A DNA stretch of 64,000 nt from Symbiodinium sp. CCMP2592 (lineage: Eukaryota; Sar; Dinophyceae; Suessiales; Symbiodiniaceae). The translations under genes were made by a program, and so were the position numbers. The notes beneath the pieces are model-generated. The model worked only from the letters and a program-made list of their open reading frames with translations. It had not been told where the DNA came from and searched no databases. Shown here piece by piece: positions 22,601 to 34,600 of this stretch. Numbering within the stretch: position 1 is the stretch's first letter; each line of letters opens with the position of its first letter. The stretch covers positions 338,001 to 402,000 of the forward strand of contig CAJNDT010004713.1 in NCBI GenBank assembly GCA_905221615.1. Reading direction: 5' to 3'.

Positions 22601-25600
22601 GTCGGCTGCAGTTCCGGCTAGGCACACCCGCATGTGCATGCGCTGCAGGGGAACGGGCCGGTCCCGTTTCCGCTGTGACGCTGTGCTCGCTAACTACGTG
22701 TTTGTTCAGATTTCCGCCCATTCGCTACGCTCATTCTGCCCAAAGTCGTTGCAATGCCACGTTGTTCAACCTCTCGAGCGTGGTTTGCTGAATCCCGTCA
22801 AGGGTTTTCTTGAAACTTGAGATTTGAGAAAGCCTCGATGCCGAAGGTCCTAGCAGCACGCTGTGAGGATCCTGTGTGTAGTCTCCTACTCGGGATGTGG
22901 CCCCGGTGTGGTCTTCCAGTCTTCGTCTTTGTAAACCTGAAACGCTCGATCGAGAAGCGTTCGATCGAAAGCCAAAGGATCACAGAAAGTCCTGATGACG
23001 GAAATGCTACATGGGGATTCCGGTTTAGGGTTTTAAGGTCCGCGGCTTTAAGGTCCAGGTTCGTTTCGTCGCAAGGACTACTCGAGGAAGGAAGTACTTT
23101 GTTGTCGCCCTTCGCGCCATTTGAGCAACTTGATCCCAAGAGCCGCACCATAAGTATTGATATTGGGGATCTAACATAGTATAAAAGCACGACTCTCCAC
23201 TAGGTAGGCACTTGGTAACCTTCGGGGTACATGATGGGGAACCACAAGCTTTCAGAAAGTACGGGACCCCCAATATGGACACTGGACAGAAGATATTAGG
23301 ATAAGTAAGGGCCACCTATTTCCCTGGCATATGTGCGGTAGAATTTTCCTACCAGCCCCCAGACCCAAACCCAACAATACTACATGCCGTGCCAGCCAAG
23401 CCAGTAGCACCGTACTTGTACGTAAGTAGCGCAAGTTGAGGGTGCAAGGTTTCCCCATTTGGATCAACCACGATGCTTAACAACTTGATCATTGACAAAC
23501 CGTGGATCTCAATGGATTCCTTGTTATATGGATCCCATCAGGTGGGTTTTGCTGGAACCTGATTCAGGTTCCCCCATTGCTCACGAAAGCTGGTTCCCTT
23601 CTCGTCCGCGCATGTCCTCGGAAGGATCTGAAAGCCGGCAAGGGCGTCGGGGGAAGCGCCAAGAAAGGCAGGGCGGCAATCCCGAAGCCCAAACCCTGAA
23701 CCTAACCCAAGAGCCGAGCCAGATAAGATCCGCGTGGGTCAAAGGAGCTTCTTGCCTGTAAAAGATTTGAATACTTATTTCTGGCACTCGTGTATGTGGG
23801 TCACGATATGCACAAAGCGGATACCTGCAAGCAAGCCTACGTTGGTTTGGGTTGGGTGATGTGCCACAACGATTTGGCCATGCAGTCAGTTGTCCTCTTC
23901 AGGCTGCCTTCTATATTTCGGTGATCCCAGGCATTCTGCCAGGATCCAAGGTCGTGGTCGTCTTGCCTCTGCTGAGGCAGGAGGATTTCCAAGGCGAGGG
24001 TCGCTGCCATCCTGGAGGAAGGTCGGCAGGCCCAGAGTGGCCTTGGAAAGAATCTTCTGAAGGCTCTGTTCGAACCCTGACACGGGACTCTGTTTGCCGA
24101 GGACGTGCGTCTGGTGTGCGGCGACCGCGGCGACGACCCGGGACACCGGACTCCCTGTCTTTTGGCCGCTGGACAACCTCCCACATCTTCAAGATGGCGA
24201 GGACATCCGTTCCCCTCTGCCCTCGAAATCGAAGCCTAAGCAGGCTCGGTTTCTCTTGGCCAAGATGGAAACGTTAAGATAGAAACGCCCCATGGATAAA
24301 TCACCGAATCCCCATATCCCCATGCCGGCTCAGGGAGGCATTCTGCTTGTTCCTGGCTCCAAAGCGGGTTCATATCAGCATTCCCGAAGGCTGTCGAATT
24401 CAAGGTAGAAGTGTTAAACCGCAGCTAAACCCCAAACCTCCTGAAATGCTGTAAGATTTTCGCGTGAGACTTTACTGCTACCACGCTCAGCCCACGTATC
24501 AAATCATGTCGGTAGTTCTGCATGTTAGGTCCTGACATTCTTGGTGAGGCAAACGTATGGACTATATAGGCATATGAGAGTTTCCGAAAATTAGGGCTAC
24601 CTCATTTTGGGGCCTTCATACTAAGGTTCCTACTATTTAGGGTACCATATTAGGATCCCCAAATTTTGGGAAAATCCCATATGGGTCCTGCGAGAAATCA
24701 GTCTTGGATCTGCGTGGGTTCAAGATTTAGTGTTCCGGCTCAGGGTCCAGAGTTCAAGCTAAAACGAATTCAGGGGAGCCTATGAATGAGCCCTAAACCC
24801 CCAGACCCTCAACTCAAAAGGATAGAAAGCCGTGAACAGGATCCTTTGGGAACTTCGCAGCAGAAACCTTGATCGAAAGAAACCTTTGTCGAAACCTGAA
24901 GCACAAGCCATCATAGAAGCAAACCTTAGGTAGTTCGTGGCTGTTCAGGAACCCAGAATTGAGCCATAAAGAACCCTTTTCAACCCCATAGAGCCGCTAA
25001 AGTATATTATATAAACCCCATATGACCCGAATTCTTGAACCTTCGACTAATCATCCCAGGAAACTCCCCTAGACCCTAAGGACCCTGACCCTGAGAGCCT
25101 CTCCGTTCTTGCCTTCTTTGCCCAGGGCCCTCCAGCGATCGAACCTTGCGGGAGCTTTCCTTGGAGGCAAGGGTTTTTGTTCTTTCGTCTCTAGGTCAGT
25201 TATGGTTTGGGTTTTGGATTTACGTTTGTAAGGATTTTTGATCATGTTAGAGATGTTTTGTGATAGCAGTTATATTGGTTTTTATTGGCATTGTCATCGC
25301 TTCTTGTGTCTTTCTGTTCCTGGTGTGTGACGATTGTCAGTAGTTTGTTTGGTCAGGATTTGCCGGTTCTGTTTGAGGGCGCATGTCAATTTAGGATGGC
25401 TTCTGTGTAACAGTGGGTTTTTCCTGTCCAACTGCTGGGGGTGTCATACCCACTTCCAAAGACAGCTTCAAACTTCTCGCTAGACTCTAAACGACTACTG
25501 CGCTGATCACTGGACTTCTCCAACATGAATGGCCTGTCTCCCTCTCTTGGGGTAACACAGTCTGGCTATGTCTCGCTCTCAGCAAGAGCCCCTGCAGTGC

Positions 25601-28600
25601 TCCTTATCATGGCAGATGCTATCTCCTCGTCTGTCCATTTGCAGCCAGGCTAGACTTGGTAGCTGAGAAAGTGAGTTGTGATCCTGCGGGGTTCAAGAAT
25701 CTATAGCTGCTATTTTCGAACCTCCAACACCTTTGCTGCAAGCAAGGAGCCAATCCGCTATGCGCCTGGAGATCCCGTTGAGGCACCGCTCGGTTTGGGG
25801 CTTTGGGGGTTCCTTTATGGGGATCCATGGGGTAGTATAGGGTATTATGGGGCAGGCTTCAGGGTTTCATGACCCTTTTAAGGTTTAGGGCTTTTGGGGC
25901 TTCCGGGTTTTACAAGAGGGCAATACGGGTTTGGAGGTGTAGGATTTAGGGCTAGTTTGTTCAGTGATTCTATGATTCTATAATTGGTGTTAGCTTCCAC
26001 ATCTTCGTGGTTAAGGCTGTCGGGCTTGATTCCAGAGACAATTGGATACTCTAGTTGTGCTTGCGGGTGGGGGTAGGGGCCGAACTAACTTTTCCACTGT
26101 TTACGAGATGTTGCGAGGCTTAGGGTGTTCGTGATGCTTTTTAGGTCCAGTGTTTCGGGTCTGGGAAGTCTGAAAATTCTATCGGGTTTACCTGGAAGCT
26201 GCAAGAGTCTTCATTCATCCCTTGCACGCATGCTCTATCGACAACAACACCGCAATTGAGCATCACACATAGCAGCAGCTGCCTATTCGCAATCTCACCA
26301 GTGCAGAATGATCTTCGTTTTCGACCAATCAATACTCTGAATGCTGTTGACCTTTGTGCGGGCAAAATCCTCACGACTACAGGGGTTGACTGGCTTGTCG
26401 CTGTGAAACCTGTCCAACACTCGGATGACCCTGGAAACCTTTGCAAGCGCAATAGCATGTGTAGTGATCGTAAACTACGGTATACCTTTCTTCGAGCTTT
26501 GATGTTTCGTGGATGCATACATACATACATACACAGATATTTTACATATGTATATATACACACACGCACACATGGAGCGAGACAGTGCGCCGATATACCG
26601 TGGCTTTACATAAACTAACCATTGATATCGGAGGAGCTAAGGAGCCAGGGATGATGATAATCCCTAGTAAATAAGGAGCTAAAGAGCCCAGGGAACCCCA
26701 AAACCACTGCTTGGTAAACCTCTTGGCAGTCCTGGCTCGGGCGGTTACTTTGCCTGGACGCTGCGCAGGCCCTCACCCCCTCCCAGAGAGCCCAAGGGGC
26801 CCCTTAATTAAGGAATATGGCTTAAATGATATAGGGATTCATATTATGATTTAAGCCATATTCCTTAATTAAGGGGTATTGGGCTCTCTGGGCTGATCGG
26901 GTGTTTGGGTGCTGTTGACTTCGCTTCTTTGAAACGAGGGTTTAAGACTTGGAGCAAGGGCTTCCGGGTGTTCCTGGAGCAAGCCAGGATTTGACCATGA
27001 CCTGGTGTAGTCACGGTGGGGAGGGGTTGAGATATGGGTTCTTGTATTTTTGTTTCCCTCCAGGTTCCTGTGGTCAACGGGGCTTGCTACTACAAAGACC
27101 GTCACGCTGGAAACTCCAAAACACAAATACCAGGAGGCACCATGCGAGAACGCCACAGTACCTCCAGCACTTGGAGAATCATGCAATAAGCAGACTTTGT
27201 GATGCTCATGACTGCCGTGCTTGCGGATATTATTTTCCATATACTGAGTCTTCAGCACTTTCAGGCAATCTGGAACCTCTGAGAAACCGCAGCCATGAAA
27301 GAATCAATGCGAACATTTGAGACACACACAGAGAGAAATTGCAGCAAAATCTTTTGATCTCAAGATAGCCTGCATCATAAGGTACCCTTGTTCCACGACT
27401 GCCCGCTGAAGCGTCGGTTGAATGCCAAACCCTGAAGTTTTAAACCCATACCCTTGAAGCCTGAATCCTCAAAACCCCTGAAGCGTTGAATTCGACGCAG
27501 CCTAAATGCCCTATTTGCAGAGATCGGGTCCCGAAGAATCCCATGAAGATGGATCAAAAGTCGTACCTGCAGCCATTCATGACGATAGAAGCCATGCTTC
27601 ATAAAGAACCATAACCCTCACAAGCAAAATCCTAAGCAAAATCCTAAAGCCTTGGAGCTCCTTGCGACCCCAAAACAAGCCGTGAAAAAAACACAGAGAG
27701 CACGCCAAAAGCCGCTTCGATGACTACTATTTGCTTAAGAACCCCCAAATATATTCCTTATAGGGATAATATAGGGATTATATTTTTCTATTTTTTGGTG
27801 GGTTCTTAAGCAAATAGTAGATGAGGTTCCGAAGTTGCAGATGAACTCTTTGCCTCTGCCGGCCGAGTCGGAGTCCCAGGAGCTGCCTTTCGTTTCAACG
27901 ACTCTAGAGGGGCCTTAGTAAATCTAGGGTTCCTACAGTTCCGTTTAAAGGGATTTATAGTAGGATCCTATGGTATAGGGGCCTTAATAAGAAGAATCTA
28001 CTAGTCCTTAGGGTTTCTTTCAAGGGGTCGATAAGGGCTACTATAAGGGTGCTATAATATAGTGGCCTAAATAATCACCTATACCAGTTTGGGGGTTCCT
28101 TATTATAATGGGCCCTATTCTAGACTATTGTTAATATCATTATGATTGTTAAGGCCCCTATATTAGCTGGCACGTTGGGAAACTGTTGGCTTGCTGTTAT
28201 AGTTTCTATACAGGTACCTATTCGTAATACTCTTCAGGGCCCCTAAGCTCCGACCCAGTAAACTTTGTAAGAAGACTACTTGTAACGTATAGCACAGTAC
28301 CCGTTCTGAATTCGAAAGAAGATACCGTAACATGTTTGATCTTGAAGACTATTGGTAATAAGCATAATCACAAAAGTAAGTACAATTCTACTAGTAAGTT
28401 ATTGATATAGTATATATATATATACCCCGCAAACGTGAGGGTCTTGGGGGCTGGAGCACAAGAGATTTTTGGGTCCGTTTGAACCCCTGGGGCGAGCCTG
28501 GATTCAAGACGGTTCACCCAGACCTTCCAGTACCCCTCAACAATGGAATAGACCTTAAATAATAGTAGGACCCTTACTACGATTTAAGGCATACTCCTCA

Positions 28601-31600
28601 ATTAAGGGATATTGGAAGGTCTGTGCATCTGAGAGACGGTTTGCGTTTGGGTTTGCAGATGGGCTCCTTAGGAGAAAGGCAAGTGCTTGGTTTTGGTTTC
28701 CTTTCGGTAAAACTGGAAGCACAAAACTCGACGTATTTTACAAATTTTAAAAAATGTGCAACAACGGGAAGACCTGAAGAGTTCAAGGTTTTTGGTTTGG
28801 GATTTAGGGCTGGAAGGGTGGAGGCTTTCTGGTTGCAGTCTGTATGGCAATCAGGGGTTACGGGTTCAAGGTTTCTTGTCGTGGGTTTCAGGGTTCTCTC
28901 CCAGGTGCAGCCTTTTCTGGGTGAACCGCGATGCTCTCTTCTCGTACCATGTGCTGAGCTCAGATTTGGTTTGGTCAATTTGCTTTAAAGCCTGAAGGAA
29001 GCCGCAAACGCCTCAATGAAAAATCCGCAAGCCCTAAACCCCCTGATAGACACGATTCGCAAACTGCGGAGGTCATTCTGCATGGCCTGCGTTGTTTCGT
29101 GGTTTTCCAGCCTTCAACACATGGGTCCACTAGTTCATCGATTGAAGACATCTGGGTCATCCCGGCTCCCCAGTGTAAGCTGAAAAAGGGACCTCAACAA
29201 CCCCTTAAACGCTAAACACCCCTAAATCCTTAAACCCCTAGTCCCTAAATCCTTAAACCCCCAATCCCTAAATCCTTAAACCCCTAACCCCTAAATCCTT
29301 AAACCCCTAGTCCCTAAACCCCGACTATTGGGAAGAGTATCAAGAAGAGCAGCTCCAGGCTCCCTTACTAGGCCTTGGGCCCCGAACCTTATGCCCTACA
29401 CTAACCACTTGGAGGTGAAGGGGTAGCTATAAGTAGGCTCCTTTAATGGTCCCTTTAAAGGGATCCCATAGGGATTCTATACGGGTATAGGGTTTACGGT
29501 TCAGGGGTAGCTATAAGTAGGGTTATAAGCAGGGTAACTCTACTTCTAACCCATATTTAGGGGACCTATAACCCTAACCCTACTTATAACTACCCATGAA
29601 CCTCCAAGCACCCTAAACTTCAGCATCGGAAAACCCCCAAGCAAGAATCTTGAACATCACGCGCTCCAACCCAAAGCCTAAGCCCGAAGCCAACAACACT
29701 AAACCTGAACAATTAGGCCCAAACGAGACCACATGGGCTTGGTGGTCCAAATGAGCTTAGCTGGAAGATGAGGGGCGTGTTATACCGAATGATCTGGGGC
29801 GTCCCGGTCCGCAGCAAACTAGAAGGGGTTTAAGGTTTAAGGCTGAGGGTTTTGAGTTGATTGTACGACGCCCCGCCCTCCAAAAGTAGGGTTGACTCGG
29901 TAAAAGTGGGGCGTCAGAGAAGCTCTCAGGTGAACAGACAGAGGGATTTCATTGTTTTGGATAGGGCTTTGGGGCCGTACTACTGTACGCTTGTATCCAG
30001 GAACCCTGAGGAATTTCACCGGTACTCATTCAGGCTTCTACCTTGATAGATCGTGGCTTGCATTATGTTTGTCTACAGCTTCGACCTATAGAACAACACG
30101 AATACTGCGCCTACTCTCTATGCAAACAGTGAACAGTTCGTACGCCTTTGCGACTTTCTCTGCTTCACCTGTCTTTCCAAGTTGGTATGTCTGCTACGGT
30201 GGTTTGTTCGGGGTTCTCCGAGGGACTGGCCATGCAATCGGCAGCTGACATAGAAGGGCAAGGATGCAACGAGCTTCTGGTAGGGTCGCGTCGGAAAGCA
30301 TCTCAGAAGCTCTTGATAAAGCCTAGGCCCTGAAGCCTATACCCTCCAGATCTCGACGTGTCAGGAAGCATCTGAGAAGTTCCTCTTCAAGATGATGTCT
30401 CTTTTCGTTTCCAGCAGGCACCCTAGTGCTTTTTGAAAGCAAGCCTTTGTACTGTTCTTGCATGAGCAGCAGCAGCGGCGATGTCAATGGTCCCTACAAC
30501 CACCACCATCGACCACGCAGCTACAGCAGCCACGACGACGGCGAACGGAAACGACACAAGCAGGAGCAGCAGCAACAACAACAACAACAACAAGAAAACA
30601 CGACCATCGACGCCACGACCACAGCGGTCACTACCACCCCCACAAACGACGAGGACGCCTCCGGCATCAAGACGACGACGAAGAACGGCGGCAGCGGCAT
30701 TGGCAACAGTGTCAACATCAATAGCAACAGCTAGAGTCTTGCACGGAGCCAAGATCATATTTCTACGATGCCGGCAACATGCTGGGCTCCATCGTTCCCC
30801 GAGGCCACTACAAGAACTCACCCAACGACCTCCTGCTCATGGCGGATGCGCCCGCCCATCATCTGCTGGTACTGCCTGGAGCTCAGAGAGAGCTTGGGCT
30901 TACTTACGGGTTTGGAGTTTGGGAACGCTTAGGCTTTAGGTTCAGAGGGGTCTACGGGTTTGAGGGGGGGTTTTATTCGGCTTCTATCGGGGGGCAGCCT
31001 GGGTTGTACATTGTTTCTTGTGCTAGAGATCAAAGGGAGTTGGACTGAGAAGGCCAAGGTACCATCCACAATCGTCCCTGGATTCCGGGGTCTGTTTCAG
31101 TTCACACGTCAAGATTTATGTGTTTGTGTCTAGTGCCTGCATGCTCCACATAGTTATGTATGTATTACTTACACCACCACCACCACCACTACTAGTCGTT
31201 TGCCTTCAGGCTTCTTCTGTTACATATATGCATATGCCGGCTTAATAACAGTTTGTACCTAACCGTCTGTTTCTACGCACATACAGAGTGTCGAAAGTCG
31301 AAGTCTTCTGTGGCAAACATTTCTGCAAGTGCCGGCAGAAACCTACGGGAACCTACGAAGTAGCCAGTTTCAGGTTCACGATTTACAGTAGGGTTCTTGT
31401 AAGGAAGACACGTCTTTCTCAAGGACAGCAGCACAGTCTCCGCTCTGATCGTTGCTCTTCCTATTTGTGGGAGCCAGCTATCGTTTTCTTGATGTCTGGG
31501 TCTTGGGGTTGAAGGTTCTGAGAGTATCATGTGCCTGATCTGCCAGCAAAATACCCAGCACCTCATCGTCCAAAAGCAACCTCATGTGAAGTAGGGGTTG

Positions 31601-34600
31601 GCTGAGCATACTCCTGCAGAGTTTTGGGTCTTGGGTTTGGAGGTCCTTGGGTTCTTTTGCTGGCGGTAGCCTTATTCTTTTACTTAGGGTCCAAGCGTTT
31701 CTCATCCAGATCCAGGAGGTAGTTTCGTTTATACGACGTAGCCTCTGCCGTTTAGGCTAGGTGAGGGGGCCGGGTAAAGAACTTTCGGGGCTCCGTCTGG
31801 CACACTTTGGGGTAAACTTCCCTCCTCCCCCAAAGGCTCCATGTACCTTTATAGTAGATACTTAGGCCTTAAAGGGGTCTCTATATAGGTACTTTAAGGC
31901 CTATGTATGTACTATATGGGTACATGGAGCCTGAGGGACCCCGAGCAAACCTGCTGCAGGCTGCCTCCCATCGACGCAGGCTCGAACTCCGCAGAATTGC
32001 CAGAGGTGTTGGTCGCCATCCAGATTCTTGGACCTTGTCTTTTTGGGGTTGGCGGATTGAGGTTCAAGGTTTAGGGATTAGGGGGGTTGAGGAGTTTAGA
32101 CATGTGGGATGCCGTGCTTTTTGATGTTCTGGAGTTTTTGGGGCTGCGGTTGGCGAGTTAAGGTTGACAGAGCTTTGGGCTTCAGGCTTCTATGAAGAAG
32201 GCAGGGAGTCTCAACAACCCTAAACTCTAAACCCTACTGATTCAGGGTGTAACTTGGGGCTTCTAGGGCCCCTGTCGAGGTCTGGCTGTGGCCCCCGACA
32301 GCACGAGTTTGGCTTAGGGTTCAGAGTTAGGATTTATGGCTGAGGTTCGATGGTCCTGGGCTTCAACACTTAAAATTTCGAGCATTGAGCATCTGGGAAG
32401 GGGGCAAGAGCGCAGATATAGCCCCCGACACTGGGGGGGTTCAAGATTGGGGGTTTGGGCTTCAAGGCTTGGGGTTTAACGTTTAGACTTTAGGGTACAG
32501 GGTTTGGGGTGCTGGAGTTTAGGGTTCATGGTGTAGGCTTTAGGGGATTATAAGGGAACCTGAACCCTGACAGATGAAATAAGGGCTTGCTCTGGGTCCT
32601 AGTATAGGTAGGGACTATTATGGGGACCCATTCCCCCATTCCTTACTAAGCACCAGATCCTAGACCCTAAACCCTATGATAGTAAATTAAGGGTCCCTTA
32701 TAGTATTCCCTAGAACTCATTTCCGCCATTAAGAACCTAAACTCAAAGGGGAAAAGGAGGGACCCATAAGGGGGACCCCTTCCCTATAATGGGCTATATA
32801 ATGGGTCTATAATAGCTATATTAAGGGTACATACCTAGGGGTCCTTATTAAGGGTCCCTCCTTTTCCTCTTGGATAAACCAAGCACCAGGGAGGATAGGG
32901 TTAGACAGAAGTCCCAGAGCTCACATCTAGGATCAAAGCCCCTAGCCCGGAAACCCTCGAGTCCCTTTAAGGGTTCCTTTAAGGGTCCCTGTAAAGGGAT
33001 CTATAGGAATTCTAGAAGGGTATTGGGTTCTGGGGTAGTTGTAAGTAGGGTTATAAGTCCCTTAATATGGGTTATAAGTATAGTTACCCTACTTATAGCC
33101 CTGCTTAGAACTACCCATGAACCTCCAAGCAGAGACTGCAGGTGGATATGCTTTGTCCTGGGATGCCCTCCCGTATTGGGTGTATATAATGCACTTGTAC
33201 GAGGATCCATGTTCCTTGGTCGGCTGCATTGCATCTGCTGTTTGGACAGTCACTACAGACAGTGGCTCGAAGGAATGGGCCCAGAGTTCTTGACCAAGGA
33301 GGTGCTCGATGCGATGTCGCGCAATCTGTTTGCAGTCGTGGCTTGTCTTTGGAGGGGCTTTGCTATTTGAACAAAGGTCGTCGGACTGCATGTTAATTTC
33401 GGCGGATTGTTTTACATCACGGCGTGAATACACGGGCCTGGCTGGCTTGACAGAGCATAGATCAACAATTTCTGAGCACGTCTCGGTTGACGGTGCGGGC
33501 TGGAGTCTAACCAAGGACGTTCAACACGAAGCCGATCTTACATGTCAGATCGGCCGAGTCTTCGACTCGTGCAGTTTGTCTTGGAGAGTTACAGTCTGCT
33601 GCATGCCCATATCGTGACGATCGTCCGGCGTGGCCTCTTATGCCAGTGGGAAGAATCCACGGGAAGCTTCCAGGGCCAGGACGGAAAGCTCAGCACTGTG
33701 TACCACGAGCTGCTGATATGCCGCTACTGTAGACTCAGAGTGTCATGGCTCACAGTGACAGATGAGACGGTGCGCACGCTGACATGCGGCGGGGTTGCAA
33801 ACCAGGCAGATCCTCAAACTCAGCCAGATCTTGGAAGGGCTAGGTCATACGAGCTTAGCCACTACTCCAAAAACTTACCTTTGGTTTGTAGGGAATGGAG
33901 GAATGGGGTAGAATTAATTATATCTACTATTACTACCATTCTTCCATTCCCTAATAACCCAAGATAAGAAAAGCCGCCATGTTAAGGGTTGTGCACTGTT
34001 CCGTACGGCTTGCGGTCAGTACAGTTCGTCGTGCCTGTAGACGGGTGTAGAATTTTTTCTGCAGCAACCAATTCGGGGAACAAGACCTTCTCTGGACAGC
34101 GAACTTGTTAGACCCTCTAACCAACCGATGCAGTATTGCAACAATAGTAAGCCTGTGGTTTTGCTCCATTAAGCGATCCTTTTAATAGTGCCGTCCGGCT
34201 CCGGGGAGTAGCTCTCATGTTTGGAGTTTTATTACCTCTCATCCGAAGCCTGCAACACCAAGTCCTGTAGATCATCCGCCCAAACCCCAGAACCTAAGCC
34301 CTTAGTCTCTGGAGATTTAGGATTTAGGGCCTAGAATCTAGGAGTCAAAGTTTAGCATTCTGCTCACTCGGTAGGGTTTCTATGCGTCGAGAAGGAGTCT
34401 CCAAGGCAAGTCTTAGAACATCTCCAATGGGTTGAGCCCCCTGCTAACCCTGAACCTTAAATCCTTCTCATGGCCCAAAAGAATTCTCTGAGCCTTAATT
34501 CCCAAGGGTTTAGGGTTTAAGGCCTTCTATGGGGGTCCTTGTTTTCCTTTTAACGCCAAGCCTTTGCTATACGGGTTACGCTAATGATTCGGTGGGGCCC

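Larger units (their letters stand above)
22498..25746. other. Large intron or introns; at least one exon missing
   Basis: The family has about 25-35 variable residues between SLKLI and IRYAPGD; no clear exon was found. The stretch holds a family B hairpin (24571-24683) and a coding-like island (23973-24237). Confidence 0.5.

Noticed and set aside
30423..30821. Minus-strand ORF with a long leucine run, and + strand poly-Q/N ORFs
   Set aside because: Low-complexity triplet DNA between two NAT10 exons; all frames look alike.
32870..33370. 166-residue + strand ORF
   Set aside because: It overlaps hairpin family E and part of a single inverted repeat; no recognisable domain.
33343..33375. Possible missing NAT10 exon (LSLEG after a TTTGCAG acceptor)
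   Set aside because: It could match the family CLEG motif, but the identity is too short and the residues between do not align.
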